Source: Paraburkholderia phenazinium
GTDB lineage: Bacteria; Pseudomonadota; Gammaproteobacteria; Burkholderiales; Burkholderiaceae
Direction of reading: 5' to 3'
Assembly: GCF_900141745.1 (NCBI RefSeq)
Contig: NZ_FSRM01000001.1
Span: 3,162,001 to 3,226,000, forward strand
Length of the DNA: 64,000 nt
Position numbers and translations under genes: made by a program. Of this stretch, positions 35,619 to 45,430 are shown piece by piece. The notes beneath the pieces are model-generated. The model did no database searches. It worked only from the letters and a program-made list of their open reading frames with translations, and was not told where the DNA came from. Position 1 is the first letter of the stretch. Each line of letters starts with the position of its first letter.

Positions 35619-36512
35619 TCAGACAGCCCAACGGACTTCGCTAGGCCGCACGAGGCGGTCGTCGTGATGCGGATCGGGACGATAAGGAAGTGCATCGTCG
35701 TTCGACGTAGTCTTCAGCACGCGCTGCAGCACGTGATCCTCAAGCGCGGCGAATCCCGCCGACGCACGTGCACGCGGCCGCTCGAGCGGCACGGGCTGAT
35801 CAAGCGCAATACGGCCGTCTTCGATCAACAGGATCCGGTCGCCCAGCGCAACCGCTTCATGCACATCGTGGGTGACAAGCAGCGCGGTAAAGCGATGCTC
35901 GAGCCACAGGCGTTCGATCAGCGCATGCATTTCGATCCGCGTCAGTGCGTCGAGCGCGCCGAGTGGCTCATCGAGCAGCAGCAGTTGCGGACGGTGCACC
36001 AGCGCACGCGCGAGCGCCACCCGTTGACGCTGACCGCCGGACAACTGCGCCGGCCAGTCGTTGGCGCGTTCGAGCAGACCGACTTCATTGAGGACCGCTC
36101 GCGCATCCTCGCGCGCGCCGCGTCCTAGCCCCAGCATCACGTTGTTCAAAACACTCTTCCACGGCAACAGACGCGCGTCCTGAAACATGATGCGGGTATC
36201 GAGAGGCTGACCATCCTCGGCGCGCTTTTCCAGCACACCGGCAGTAGGCTTCTCGAGTTCGGCGACGAGCCGCAGCAAGGTGGATTTACCGCAGCCGCTG
36301 CGGCCGACAATCGCGACGAAGCTGCCACGCTCGATCGACAGATCGAAGTCCGTCAGTACGGCGCGTTCGCCATACCGTTTGCCGACGCCGCGCAATTCGA
36401 CCGCGTGATCGGTGCCGCGCTGTGCCTGCCGCGCAAGCGGTGCGGCGCCAGCGGCGTCCACCACACCTGCGATACCGCCAAAGCTCGTCGTCGAAAAGGT
36501 CGGGCTGCTCAT
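35619..36512 (-). CDS. ssuB: Aliphatic sulfonate ABC transporter ATP-binding protein
   Basis: 297 aa. Walker [16 protein letters not shown]-loop [14 protein letters not shown], signature [16 protein letters not shown], Walker [13 protein letters not shown]. The LPWKSV form of the Q-loop is characteristic of the SsuB/TauB group. A 35-residue non-conserved N-terminus and a His/Asp-rich tail extend the core. Its ATG overlaps the ssuC stop by four bases (ATGA). Confidence 0.94.
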   Translation of the reverse strand: MSSPTFSTTSFGGIAGVVDAAGAAPLARQAQRGTDHAVELRGVGKRYGERAVLTDFDLSIERGSFVAIVGRSGCGKSTLLRLVAELEKPTAGVLEKRAEDGQPLDTRIMFQDARLLPWKSVLNNVMLGLGRGAREDARAVLNEVGLLERANDWPAQLSGGQRQRVALARALVHRPQLLLLDEPLGALDALTRIEMHALIERLWLEHRFTALLVTHDVHEAVALGDRILLIEDGRIALDQPVPLERPRARASAGFAALEDHVLQRVLKTTSNDDALPYRPDPHHDDRLVRPSEVRWAV

Positions 36513-37315
36513 GCTTTCGCTCCTCGTTGATAGGCCGGATGCCAGCGCAACGTGACGCGTTCAAGCGTTTTCGCCAGCAGGTCGGCGAGCTTCCCAAGCC
36601 CCGCATACAGCAGAATGCCGACCACCACGACATCGGTCTGCAGGAATTCGCGCGCATTCATCGTCATGTAGCCGATGCCCGATTGCGCAGAGATCGTTTC
36701 AGCGACGATCAGCGTGACCCACATCAAGCCGAACGCAAACCGCACGCCAACGAGAATCGACGGCAGCGCGCCCGGCAGGATCACATCCCAATACAGCCGG
36801 AAACCTTTCACGCCATAACTGCGCGCCATTTCGATCAGGTTGGCATCGACCGAGCGTATGCCGTGGAACGTATTCACATAGACCGGGAAAAACACGCCGA
36901 GCGCGACGAGAAACACCTTCGCCTCTTCCTCGATCCCGAACCACAGGATCACGAGCGGGATCATCGCCAGCGCGGGAATGTTGCGGACCATCTGTACGGT
37001 CGAGTCGAGCACGACTTCGACCGGCCTGAACAATCCTGTCGCCAGCCCGAGCGCAAGGCCGATACCACCGCCGACCGCGAAACCCGACACAGCGCGCCAG
37101 GTGCTGACCTTCACATCGGCCCACATTTCGCCGGACTGGATCAGCGACCAGGCCGCCTTCACCACAGCGAGCGGCTCGGGCAATACGCGCGTCGAGAGCA
37201 GACCGCTGCGCGCAGCGACTTCCCACGCGAGCAGGATCACAAGCGGGGCAATCCACGGCACAGCATGCCCGCCGATACGCCGCCAAACATTTTCGGTTCC
37301 ACTGGATCGAGCCAT
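36509..37315 (-). CDS. ssuC: Aliphatic sulfonate ABC transporter permease
   Basis: 268 aa, about six membrane segments. The EAA-type loop ([11 protein letters not shown] start; [37 protein letters not shown]) is typical of the SsuC/TauC permeases. It begins 49 bp after ssuD and overlaps ssuB. It needs a periplasmic binding protein (SsuA), which is not encoded in this operon. Confidence 0.94.
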   Translation of the reverse strand: MARSSGTENVWRRIGGHAVPWIAPLVILLAWEVAARSGLLSTRVLPEPLAVVKAAWSLIQSGEMWADVKVSTWRAVSGFAVGGGIGLALGLATGLFRPVEVVLDSTVQMVRNIPALAMIPLVILWFGIEEEAKVFLVALGVFFPVYVNTFHGIRSVDANLIEMARSYGVKGFRLYWDVILPGALPSILVGVRFAFGLMWVTLIVAETISAQSGIGYMTMNAREFLQTDVVVVGILLYAGLGKLADLLAKTLERVTLRWHPAYQRGAKA

Positions 37316-37364
37316 GATTGCTTACTCCACTCCTTCTTGATACAGGGGCCACGCCGGGACGCAA

Positions 37365-38522
37365 TTAGCTGGCGCTGACCTTGGGCAAATGGATATTGCC
37401 GACGATTTCACCAAACGGTCCGGAGAGCGGCCCGCTCGCGCTGGTGCGCTTGCGGTTCGGCAACAGCGGGAACACCAGTTCGGCGAAGCGGTACGACTCT
37501 TCCAGGTGCGGGTAGCCGGACAGAATGAACGTGTCGATGCCGAGATCCGCATACTCTTTCATACGTGCGGCAACCTGCTCAGGACTACCGACCAGCGCCG
37601 TTCCTGCCCCACCGCGTACGAGCCCCACGCCTGCCCATACGTTCGGATAGACCTCGAGATCTGCGCGACCGCCGCGCTTCCCGCCATGCAACGCAGCCAT
37701 GCGGCGCTGTCCTTCCGAATCCATCTTGGCAAACGACGCCTGCGCACGCGCGATGGTTTCGTCGTCCAGCTTGCTGATCAGCTTGTCGGCGGCGGCCCAT
37801 GCTTCCTCTTCCGTCTCACGCACGATGACGTGAAAGCGAATCCCGAACTTGATCTTGCGGCCATGCGCTTCGGCGCGCGCACGAATGTCGGCGATCTTCT
37901 TCGCGACCGCTTCCGGCGGCTCGCCCCAGGTCAGGTACGTATCGATATGCTCGCCGGCCATCTCATGGGCAGCCGGCGACGAACCGCCGAACCACAGCGG
38001 CGGATGCGGGTTCTGCACCGGCGGATAGAGCAGCTTGCCGCCCTTCGACTGCAGATGCTTGCCTTCGAAGTCGATCGTATCGTTGGTATGCGCGGCGGCC
38101 AGCATCTTGCGCCAGATGTGCAGGAACTCGTCGGTGATCTCATAGCGCGTGTCGTGACTGACGAACACGCCGTCGCCTTCCAGTTCCGCTGCATCGCCGC
38201 CGGTCACCACGTTGATCAGCAGGCGCCCGCCCGACAGACGGTCGAACGTCGATGCCATGCGCGCCGCCAACCCCGGCGACGTGATGCCCGGACGGATCGC
38301 GACGAGGAACTTCAGACGCCGCGTCGCGGCGATCAGGCTCGAGGCGACCACCCACGCGTCTTCGCATGAACGGCCTGTCGGCAGCAGCACGCCCTCGTAG
38401 CCGAGCGTATCGGCGGCGACGGCGATCTGCTGGAAGTAGTCGTAATCGGCTGCGCGTGCGCCTTGGGACGTACCGAGATATCGGCTGTCGCCGTGAGTCG
38501 GGATGAACCAGAACACATTCAT
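37365..38522 (-). CDS. ssuD: FMNH2-dependent alkanesulfonate monooxygenase
   Basis: 385 aa, bacterial-luciferase-like barrel. It cleaves C1-C10 alkanesulfonates to aldehyde and sulfite using reduced flavin. [22 protein letters not shown] with its active-site His, and the later [25 protein letters not shown], match SsuD. The start at 38522 follows CAGGAG and gives the family N-terminus. Reduced flavin normally comes from SsuE, which is not encoded next to it. First gene of the local operon. Confidence 0.96.
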   Translation of the reverse strand: MNVFWFIPTHGDSRYLGTSQGARAADYDYFQQIAVAADTLGYEGVLLPTGRSCEDAWVVASSLIAATRRLKFLVAIRPGITSPGLAARMASTFDRLSGGRLLINVVTGGDAAELEGDGVFVSHDTRYEITDEFLHIWRKMLAAAHTNDTIDFEGKHLQSKGGKLLYPPVQNPHPPLWFGGSSPAAHEMAGEHIDTYLTWGEPPEAVAKKIADIRARAEAHGRKIKFGIRFHVIVRETEEEAWAAADKLISKLDDETIARAQASFAKMDSEGQRRMAALHGGKRGGRADLEVYPNVWAGVGLVRGGAGTALVGSPEQVAARMKEYADLGIDTFILSGYPHLEESYRFAELVFPLLPNRKRTSASGPLSGPFGEIVGNIHLPKVSAS

Positions 38523-39102
38523 TTGCTGCTCCTGCTTGTTCGAGACTGGATTGATGAAGGACGAAAGGGCCGGCGGCCACACGCTACCGGAGCGCGGCGG
38601 ACCGGACCTGCGACGCTGGCCCGGGCGGTTGCCGGAGCACGCGTCGAGCGATAAACCGGAAAAGCGTGTCTACAGGACCGCGAAGATCGCGAGCGTCGTG
38701 CGATGCGGACTAGCGGCAGAGCCGGCCTTAGGACCCGATGCGTGGCTACCGGCAGACCAGACAGCAAGGCTCGGCGCGCCCGGGTGCCGCAGCGAGGATG
38801 GCGGAGATCGGCTTCAGAGAGGACATCGCGACAGCTTCCCTTGACGAAACGTGCACCTCAGCGGGGCACGAAAAGTGGACGACGGCAGTCATGCCGTCTA
38901 CATGGAGAAACAGTCTATGGATCGGCCCCAGGCTTTTGAACGATTTTTTTTAGCTTAGGTTTTCCACTTTCGTGATTAGCCTGACGCTAAAGCATACAAG
39001 CGGCTTGGCTGAAACCTGCCGGAGCGTCTATATAATGACGCGTCTTTCGATAATCCGGCGCGGGCCGCGTCAGTTGCGCCCGGGTCCTTGGCGCTGCATT
39101 GC
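38523..39102. other. 580-bp region without a recognisable gene
   Basis: Upstream of ssuD where ssuE or ssuA might be expected. Reading frames here lack family resemblance. A poly-T patch near 38943-38951 and the promoter for the following membrane protein are the only signals I can name. Confidence 0.5.
39031..39036 (+). promoter_or_regulatory. -10 element of the small membrane protein gene
   Basis: Perfect TATAAT about 67 bases before the start codon; the -35 side is poor. Confidence 0.5.
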
Positions 39103-39528
39103 ATGCAAAAAATCATCCTGCCGTTCGTCTCCGGCTTTCTGGCTTCGCTGTTTTTTCATGAGTCCACCCTCGGACTGCTGCATGCAGCCGGGCTGATCGA
39201 TCCGGCAGGTTTCTCGACCGCGCCGTTTCAGCCGCTAGGGTTGCCGGAGTTCATCGCCAACGCCGTCTGGAGTGCCGTTTGGGCCGTGCTGATGGCGTGG
39301 CTGCTGCGCGTGGCGCCCGAGCGGCGTGCGCCGTGGATTCAGGCCTTCGTATTCGGCGGCATCGTGCTGACCGCGGCAAGCGTCTTCGTGGTGGATCCGC
39401 TGCGGGGCATCTGGCCGAGCGGCAACATGCTGCCGCGCCTCGCCATGGGATTCGCGGCAAACGCCATGTGGGGATGGGGCGCGCTCGTGTTCATGCGTGC
39501 CTTTATGGCGTTCGAAGACGAGGAATGA
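39103..39528 (+). CDS. Conserved membrane protein, four hydrophobic segments
   Basis: 141 aa. Segments at about residues 3-20, 47-67, 78-97 and 110-130. Notable motifs: FFHESTLGLLHAAG near the N-terminus, which puts Glu and His in or beside membrane helices, and ANAMWGWGALVFMRAF near the end. No named family that I can assign; similar proteins are frequent in Burkholderiaceae. Inner membrane. Confidence 0.8.
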   Translation: MQKIILPFVSGFLASLFFHESTLGLLHAAGLIDPAGFSTAPFQPLGLPEFIANAVWSAVWAVLMAWLLRVAPERRAPWIQAFVFGGIVLTAASVFVVDPLRGIWPSGNMLPRLAMGFAANAMWGWGALVFMRAFMAFEDEE

Positions 39529-39591
39529 CGCTGACACCGGCGCGGCTGCGATTTCGCTGATGCGGCGCCGGTACTCCGGAGATTCGGGGGT

Positions 39592-40725
39592 TTAGCCCTG
39601 CAGATCGGCCAACGGATGCTCGGCGGCCGGCCACGGACTGTCGAACATCCGCGCAACGTCGTCGGCGCCGACGTCTTCAATACGGGTGAAACGCCAGTGC
39701 GGCGCGTTGTCCTTGTCGATGATGCGGGCACGAATGCCTTCCACCACGTCGCCGTGTTCAAAGCTCGTACGGGTCAGATCCAGATCGCGACGCAGACAAT
39801 CGGCCATCGCCCCCTCCGCGCGCGTCACCACTTCCAGCGAAACGGCCATCGACAGCGGCGAGCGTTCACGCAGCACGCCGATGGTCTGCTCGGCCCAGTC
39901 GGCGGCCTCGCAGCCGGTTTGTTCCGCTTCGAGCGAAGCCAGAATCTGCTTCATGTCCGGCAGCGCAAAATGCCCGTCGATCAAGGCGCGGGCACTGGCC
40001 AGCGGCGAAGTATCGGGCGTTGGAACGACCTTGTGGGCCGAGGTTTCGCGCTCGACGCACGCCACCACATCCGCGCCATGCTCGAACACCTCGGTACGCA
40101 ACGTTTCGACGAGCGCGGGCAAGGCTTCATCGTCGATGTAGGTATCGGCGAGACCTGCGTACAGGGCATCGGCCGCCCCGATCGTCTCACCGGTCACGGC
40201 CAGATAGCGGCCGAGCGCGCCCGGTGTGCGGGCCAGGAACCAGCCCGCGCCGACGTCGGGAAAGAGCCCGATGCGGGTTTCCGGCATCGCCATACGGGTC
40301 GACTGGGTCACCACGCGCAGGCCGCCCGTACGATGCGCCCCTTGCGAAATGCCCATCCCACCGCCCATCACCACGCCGTTCATCAGCGCAATGTAAGGCT
40401 TCGGATAGGTGAAGATGCTGTGATTGAGACGGTATTCCTCGATGAAGAACGTATCGCGCGCCGCCCCATCCCCGCGCTGAACGGACTCGTACAGGAAGCG
40501 GATATCGCCGCCCGCGCAGAACGCGCGCGGATGCTGGCTGCGCACCACGACGGCGAGCACACCGGGTTCCTCGCGCCACGCATCGAGAGCGGCCTGGATC
40601 GCGCGAATCATGCCGGTCGACAGTGCATTCAACGCTTTCGGGCGTTCGAGCTCGATAAAACCGATCCGGTTGGCAATGTAGGTGGTGACTTCTTCGCTGA
40701 CGGCGGCGGCTTCAGAAATTGACAT
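39592..40725 (-). CDS. Enoyl-CoA hydratase/isomerase family, 3-hydroxyisobutyryl-CoA hydrolase type
   Basis: 377 aa, longer than simple crotonases (about 260) and matching the hydrolase-type branch. Oxyanion-hole motifs HPRAFCAGGDIRFLYES and LMNGVVMGGGMGIS are present, then ALPETRIGLFPDVGAGWFLAR, where the Glu/Asp pair of the hydrolases lies. The C-terminal half matches the ECH_2 domain. In valine degradation this enzyme releases 3-hydroxyisobutyrate from its CoA ester. No other valine pathway gene is adjacent. Confidence 0.88.
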   Translation of the reverse strand: MSISEAAAVSEEVTTYIANRIGFIELERPKALNALSTGMIRAIQAALDAWREEPGVLAVVVRSQHPRAFCAGGDIRFLYESVQRGDGAARDTFFIEEYRLNHSIFTYPKPYIALMNGVVMGGGMGISQGAHRTGGLRVVTQSTRMAMPETRIGLFPDVGAGWFLARTPGALGRYLAVTGETIGAADALYAGLADTYIDDEALPALVETLRTEVFEHGADVVACVERETSAHKVVPTPDTSPLASARALIDGHFALPDMKQILASLEAEQTGCEAADWAEQTIGVLRERSPLSMAVSLEVVTRAEGAMADCLRRDLDLTRTSFEHGDVVEGIRARIIDKDNAPHWRFTRIEDVGADDVARMFDSPWPAAEHPLADLQG

Positions 40726-40770
40726 GACGTGACAGGTGAAAAGACCGATGGATGGGAAGGGTGAACGTTA

Positions 40771-41649
40771 TCACGCACCCGCCGCTTTACGCTTTGCGGC
40801 GGGGCGCCGTGCGCGCGGTGCCGTTGCAGATGGGGTGGCTGGTGCGGCCGGGCCATCGGCCGGGATGTCGTTGGCCGCGGTCGCGACAACCACTGGCGCA
40901 TCCCGGGACGCCGCCGGCGGCTCCCGCTCGCCGAACCAGGCGTCCAGCGCGGCGTCGATGATGGTTCCGAGCGGTGCAGTCGGAAACACCGGGCACGTGA
41001 GATTGAGCGCGACGATACCGTGCAGCGTGGCCCACAACACCTGGGAAAATACCGCACCTTCCGCCGACGTGCGCAGGCGCCCTGCCGCTTTCAATTCGTC
41101 GAGCGCGCTGACCATGAGACGCATCGCTGCGTCGCTCGAGTCGTCGGACGCCGCCGGGTTGATCAAGGCGGCCACGGCCTGAGTATGACTTTCGGGGTGC
41201 TTGTCAGCCGCTTTATCCGCCCCTTTATCCGCCCCTTTGTCAGGCTCGCTGCCGGCGCACTGTTCCGCTTCGGACGCCGCCCCGAGCGCGGCACCCATAT
41301 ACGTTGGATCTTCCATGAAGATCAGCCGGTATGTCTGCGGATGCGCGACGCCGAACCCCACATAGGCGTGCGCCATCGCCTTGAGGCGCTCTGCCGGATC
41401 GGCAATCTGCGCGAGCGGCTCGAACGTGGCAAGAAGCTGCGCATACCCTTCGGTGCACAACGCGCGCGCAATCTCGTCGCGGCTTGCGAAGTACAGGTAG
41501 AGCGTGGCCGGTGAATATTCGATGGCGTCGGCAATCTTGCGCATCGACAGCGCAGCGAAGCCTTCGCGCACCACGATGCGCCGCGCCGCATCGAGGATGC
41601 GTTCGCGTAGCGCCTGCTTCTGGCGAGTCTTTCTTTCTGTGATTCCCAT
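40771..41649 (-). CDS. TetR-family transcriptional regulator
   Basis: 292 aa from the ATG at 41649, long for TetR because of an Ala/Pro-rich basic tail (PRARRPAAKRKAAGA) and an internal insert. The N-terminal helix-turn-helix (IADAIEYSPATLYLYFASRDEIARAL) and the TetR_C_33-like ligand domain are clear. A 12-bp repeat encodes DKGADKGADKAADK in the middle. It is divergent from the dehydrogenase gene with a 130-bp shared region, so it probably controls that gene and itself. Confidence 0.88.
   Translation of the reverse strand: MGITERKTRQKQALRERILDAARRIVVREGFAALSMRKIADAIEYSPATLYLYFASRDEIARALCTEGYAQLLATFEPLAQIADPAERLKAMAHAYVGFGVAHPQTYRLIFMEDPTYMGAALGAASEAEQCAGSEPDKGADKGADKAADKHPESHTQAVAALINPAASDDSSDAAMRLMVSALDELKAAGRLRTSAEGAVFSQVLWATLHGIVALNLTCPVFPTAPLGTIIDAALDAWFGEREPPAASRDAPVVVATAANDIPADGPAAPATPSATAPRARRPAAKRKAAGA
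41211..41234. repeat. 12-bp tandem repeat inside the TetR gene
   Basis: Two exact copies of ctttatccgccc, plus a degenerate third, encode DKGA-type units. An in-frame length-variable linker. Confidence 0.7.
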
Positions 41650-41779
41650 GGCATGCATTTTCCGGTTGACAAACTGAAAAGTCAAATTAAACTGAACACC
41701 GTTTACTGAACATCGTTCATAAAATTTTGACCGGCCACTCAAGGGTAGTGTCCGGCAGCCACCTGTTCAAGGAGTCGTC

Positions 41780-42751
41780 ATGGAGAATGCAGGAAAAGTC
41801 GGGCTGTTCGGCGCCGCGGGCGCTATCGGGCAAAGCATTGCTGTCGCGCTCGCCGCGGCCGGCCGTCACTACCGGGTCATCGGACGCTCGCGCAGTGCGC
41901 TCGAGGCGGCCTTCGGCCACGATCCGTATGCGGAAATCGTCACCTGGAACCCGGAAGATCCGGCGTCGGTTACAGCCGCGGCCCAAGGTCTGCAGACCGC
42001 GGTATATCTGGTCGGGGTGCCCTATAACCAGTTCGAGAAGCATCCGCCGCTGATGGAAAAAACTTTGGCCGGCCTGAACGCAGCGGGCGTCGAGCGCCTG
42101 ATCCTGATCGGCACGGTCTATCCCTATGGTCGCGCACGCAGCGAATTCGTGACGGAGAAGCATCCACGTGAGCCGCACACTTTCAAAGGAAAGATGCGGC
42201 TCGCCCAGGAAAATCTGGTGCTCGAGGCGCACGGTCGCAAGGGACTGTCGACGCTCGTGCTGCGCCTGCCGGACTTCTACGGCCCGGGTATCGAACGCAG
42301 CGTTCTGAATGGCGCCTTCGAAGGCGCGGCGCATGGCACGCGCGCGCAGATGGTCGGCCCCATCGATGTGCGGCACGAATTCGTGTTCGTGCCGGATGTA
42401 GGCCCGGTAGTCGAGACGCTCACGCGTACCCCTGAGGCCTACGGGCGCTGGCTGCACCTCGCCGGCCCCGGCACGATTACGCAGCGTGAGGTTGCCGAGA
42501 AAGCGTACGCACTAGCCGGACATAAGCTCAAGATGATGGTGGCCGGCAAGCCGATGCTGCGCGTGCTCGGTCTCTTCAATCCGATCATGCGCGAACTGGT
42601 GGAGATGAACTACCTGATGAGCGAGCCGCTTGTGCTCGACGACAGCGCGCTGCAAACGTTGATCGGTCCGATCCGCAAGACCTCCTATGACGATGGGATC
42701 CGCATCGCGTTGGCAGGGGCCAGTTCGCAGCCACAACCGAACAGGCACTAA
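41780..42751 (+). CDS. NAD(P)-dependent epimerase/dehydratase-family protein
   Basis: 323 aa extended short-chain dehydrogenase. The N-terminal Rossmann motif is GLFGAAGAIGQSIAVAL and the strand ERLILIGTVYPYGRARS carries the family Tyr. Lys lies about four residues after the expected Tyr region, so catalytic competence is uncertain. The rest resembles NmrA/atypical SDRs. It is divergent from the TetR gene, which probably regulates it. Substrate unknown. Confidence 0.85.
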   Translation: MENAGKVGLFGAAGAIGQSIAVALAAAGRHYRVIGRSRSALEAAFGHDPYAEIVTWNPEDPASVTAAAQGLQTAVYLVGVPYNQFEKHPPLMEKTLAGLNAAGVERLILIGTVYPYGRARSEFVTEKHPREPHTFKGKMRLAQENLVLEAHGRKGLSTLVLRLPDFYGPGIERSVLNGAFEGAAHGTRAQMVGPIDVRHEFVFVPDVGPVVETLTRTPEAYGRWLHLAGPGTITQREVAEKAYALAGHKLKMMVAGKPMLRVLGLFNPIMRELVEMNYLMSEPLVLDDSALQTLIGPIRKTSYDDGIRIALAGASSQPQPNRH

Positions 42752-42782
42752 AGACGCGCGGTTTGACGCTTGGCCGGCAGCC

Positions 42783-43070
42783 TCACAGTCCGGCGACGTT
42801 GCCTGGCGGAAAGTGACCGCTCTTCAGCAACACCGGGGTGCCGTTGCTGATCTGCAAATGCTCGCGCGCCACTTCTTCAATACGGCCGCGCCCGGCATCG
42901 AATGCGCGCATCCAGCCTTCGAGATCTTCAGAGCGCGCGCCGAAATGGTCCTCGAGCGCTTCGACCGAGATCGCGCACGGCACGGTCTCGCCGTCGACCA
43001 GCGCGCGGAATACGACAGTCAGATTGGAATCGCGGTAAGCGGGCGCGTCCGCGGGAAACCGAATTTCCAT
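42783..43070 (-). CDS. DUF1488-family protein
   Basis: 95 aa. MEIRFPADAPAYRDSNLTVVF with FRALVDGETVPCAISVEALEDHFGA is characteristic of DUF1488, small cytoplasmic proteins of unknown function. The C-terminal part is a helix followed by PVLLKSGHFP. The start at 43070 gives the family N-terminus; an upstream ATG would reach into the neighbouring gene. It follows another small gene on the same strand, 137 bp upstream. Confidence 0.8.
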   Translation of the reverse strand: MEIRFPADAPAYRDSNLTVVFRALVDGETVPCAISVEALEDHFGARSEDLEGWMRAFDAGRGRIEEVAREHLQISNGTPVLLKSGHFPPGNVAGL

Positions 43071-43207
43071 GGTTGCCTCATCAGAAGAATCCGTCGGAAA
43101 AGCAGGCATCGGAACACGCAGTCCCGCGCGTTCGGGTGTCGCGCTTATGGTACTCGCCCGAACGGAATGTGGTCCACTCCCTACAGTCGACACCGGGAGC
43201 ACTTGCT

Positions 43208-43480
43208 TCAATCATGCTCGATCAACCGGTCGATGTAAGCTCTCGCAGACTGCTCGACGTGTTCGAGCGCCTCTGCTTCTGTAGCGAAGCGATGTTCGCC
43301 GCCAAGGTCAAGCAACGTCTCGATACGATGCGAATCATCCGGACCACGCTGCGAGAGGCTCACCGAGCCCACGTAAATCGCGTCGGGCGCGTTCGCCTCC
43401 GCTGCCTCATATGTGACAACGAGGCGCGCAGCGGCACTGATGAAGTAACCGCGGTACGGACCGCTCACACGTTCTGCCAT
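43208..43480 (-). CDS. Small conserved hypothetical protein
   Basis: 90 aa. Three to four beta strands (GYFISAAARLVVTYEA, IYVGSVSLSQRG, IETLLDLGGEHRFAT) followed by a helix ending ARAYIDRLIEHD. The layout suggests a compact alpha/beta domain such as a phage-like or DUF6566-like fold; I cannot name the family. ATG at 43480 with a GGAGAA site. It precedes the DUF1488 gene on the same strand. Confidence 0.75.
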   Translation of the reverse strand: MAERVSGPYRGYFISAAARLVVTYEAAEANAPDAIYVGSVSLSQRGPDDSHRIETLLDLGGEHRFATEAEALEHVEQSARAYIDRLIEHD

Positions 43481-43771
43481 ATGCGTTCTCCTCGTTAATT
43501 TTCGCGGGTCCACCACGTTCGGCGCAGACCGGCGGGCGCGCATCGTTGCGCGCCGAGGTGTTCCTCTAAGGTATAAGTCGCTTTTGAGCCCAATAAGTTC
43601 TGCGCGCGAGAACATGCTGTTGCCTTACGGACAACGCACGATCCCCAAGCGCAGCGCGGACGCATCCTGGGGTCGGGTACGATCTGTGCGTCGGCCCACA
43701 CGAACCTTGAATCGGCGATATGGGAGAATGTTTTTAGACTTCCGTCGTCATCCGTCTAAAAAGGAAACACC

Positions 43772-44158
43772 ATGAAGCTACTTACGCGGGGCTGTCTCCC
43801 GTTTAGCCGACGCCTGGCCGCCATCGCCGCATGCGGCACCCGCCGCGGCCTTGCGCGCTACGCTGCGCTGCCCCTCGCCGTGCTGGCCACTGTCGGTCTC
43901 AGCGCATGTGCGTCGTCAAATACAACCTCGCTGATCAACCTGCCAAACGGAGAAACCGGCTTCGCGGTTAACTGCAGCGGCGCGGACGCCGACTCGAGCT
44001 GGGCATCGTGCTACGTGCAAGCGGGCCAGGCATGCGGCGCCACCGGCTACGACATCATCTCCAAAGACAACGACCAGGGCGGCCCGACAGGCGGCGGCGT
44101 CACCAACGTCGTTACGGCGAATGTGAAAAACCGTTCGATGATCGTCCGCTGCAAATAA
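43772..44158 (+). CDS. Putative lipoprotein with paired cysteines
   Basis: 128 aa. A long basic N-region leads to a hydrophobic stretch and the lipobox VGLSAC at about residues 42-47, predicting lipid attachment at Cys47. The mature part has three further Cys (NCSG, ASCYVQAGQACG) and a Gly-rich turn (GGPTGGGVTN), ending MIVRCK. The start has AAGGAA. Outer-membrane or periplasmic location; no function recognised. The unusually long N-region leaves room for a later start. Confidence 0.75.
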   Translation: MKLLTRGCLPFSRRLAAIAACGTRRGLARYAALPLAVLATVGLSACASSNTTSLINLPNGETGFAVNCSGADADSSWASCYVQAGQACGATGYDIISKDNDQGGPTGGGVTNVVTANVKNRSMIVRCK

Positions 44159-44169
44159 AACGCGAGGCG

Positions 44170-44508
44170 TCAGTGCGCCTGCATCTTCGAGAACAGGTTG
44201 AGCACGACGACGCCGCAGATGATGAGCCCAAGTCCGAAAATGGCGGGCCAGTCGGGCACCTGACCGTAGAGCACCACGGCAACCAGCGTAATCAGAACAA
44301 TGCCGACGCCCGACCAGATCGCATAGACGATGCCGACGGGAATGCTTCTGAGCGTCAACGAAAGACAGTAGAACGCCACGCCGTAACCCAGCACCACGAC
44401 GACTGCGGGTAAAAGACGCGAGAAGCCCTCCGAGGCGCGTAGTGCGGAAGTGGCAATCACTTCGGCGACGATGGCAATGGCGAGCAGCACATACGGTGGC
44501 AAGCGCAT
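44170..44508 (-). CDS. Small multidrug resistance (SMR) family exporter
   Basis: 112 aa, four membrane helices. The essential glutamate of helix 1 is in the context [18 protein letters not shown], and [14 protein letters not shown] gives the GG-type dimer helix. Functions as an antiparallel dimer exporting cations, quaternary amines or guanidinium. No guanidine riboswitch is visible upstream, because the start lies four bases from the UPF0303 stop. Start at 44508 rather than six codons earlier, to fit the family. Confidence 0.93.
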   Translation of the reverse strand: MRLPPYVLLAIAIVAEVIATSALRASEGFSRLLPAVVVVLGYGVAFYCLSLTLRSIPVGIVYAIWSGVGIVLITLVAVVLYGQVPDWPAIFGLGLIICGVVVLNLFSKMQAH

Positions 44509-44512
44509 CGGT

Positions 44513-45010
44513 TCAGGCCTTCGCAAGCGCGAGCTTGCTGTAGTCGTGACCGAGGTGCGCGCACAACGCCTCCACGACCAGTTCGTGATCCGATCGCTGC
44601 GGCAAGCCCGACACCGTCACCGAACCGATCACACCGGCACCGGCGACAGTCAACGGAAACGCACCGCCATGCGACGCATACTCGTTGAGCGACAAGCCGT
44701 GCTTTTCGGCGAGCGTGCTGCCCGCCTGCTGCATACGCAAACCGATTGCATAAGAGCTGCGCCGGAAATGCGCAACGGTGTTGCCCTTGCGGCGCACCCA
44801 GTCGACATTGTCAGGTGTCGCACCGGGGAGCAGGTTGAAGAACAGCGGCTGACCGAACGTGCGTATGTCGATGGCCAGCGCGAGTCCGCGCGCATTGGCA
44901 AGCTCGTGCAAATAAGCGCCGAGTTGCCACGCACGGTCGGCATCGAATTGAGGAAACACCAGCGCGTTTTCCTGAGCGACAATCGACTGCAGATCGTGAA
45001 CGATGTCCAT
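44513..45010 (-). CDS. UPF0303 / GlcG-HbpS-fold protein
   Basis: 165 aa. [20 protein letters not shown] opens the family, and the motifs [32 protein letters not shown] and [14 protein letters not shown] match UPF0303, which shares the HbpS/GlcG fold. Bacterial members are uncharacterised or weakly linked to haem; the yeast homologue aids tail-anchored protein biogenesis. It is transcribed just before the SMR gene with a four-base gap, suggesting one unit. Confidence 0.88.
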   Translation of the reverse strand: MDIVHDLQSIVAQENALVFPQFDADRAWQLGAYLHELANARGLALAIDIRTFGQPLFFNLLPGATPDNVDWVRRKGNTVAHFRRSSYAIGLRMQQAGSTLAEKHGLSLNEYASHGGAFPLTVAGAGVIGSVTVSGLPQRSDHELVVEALCAHLGHDYSKLALAKA

Positions 45011-45182
45011 GAGCGGGAAAGGAATGAAGGAAGGACACGCTGCAATCACTTGCCGATGACCGACGAAGATCAACGGAGCGGCAACGCAGATGGAACACGG
45101 ATTCTAGCTGCAACAAGCCACTTCGCGAGCACGTAACAGCACCGCCATCATCTGTGCGTTGAAGTCGATTCTTAAAAAGGTA

Positions 45183-45211
45183 TTGCACGGACAACCTGGT
45201 TCCGCTATAAT
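45183..45211 (+). promoter_or_regulatory. Promoter of the initiator tRNA gene
   Basis: TTGCAC (45183-45188), exactly 17 bases, perfect TATAAT (45206-45211), 15 bases before the mature tRNA. Confidence 0.85.
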
Positions 45212-45226
45212 CTTTTCTTCGACGGA

Positions 45227-45303
<77 letters not shown>

Positions 45304-45326
45304 AGTAACTCACGTCGAACAACATC

Positions 45327-45356
45327 AAGGGCTTGCCAAACCGGCAGGCCTTTTTT
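45327..45356 (+). terminator. Terminator of the tRNA-fMet transcript
   Basis: 11-bp stem (45327-45337 with 45343-45353, including G:T pairs), five-base loop, T-run to 45356. Confidence 0.85.
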
Positions 45357-45430
45357 GTTTGCGTCTCTTCTGCCTGCTTCCCTCTTCTTCTTGCTTTGCG
45401 CCCCACAGCTTTTCTTCCTTCGCGGCTTCG

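Noticed and set aside
38583..38990. Open frames of 76-113 codons upstream of ssuD on both strands
   Set aside because: Arg-rich translations without motifs, no ribosome sites; typical of high-GC non-coding DNA.
44170..45010. Guanidine riboswitch controlling the SMR exporter
   Set aside because: The SMR gene starts four bases after the UPF0303 stop, and no ACGR-type paired hairpins were seen upstream of either gene.
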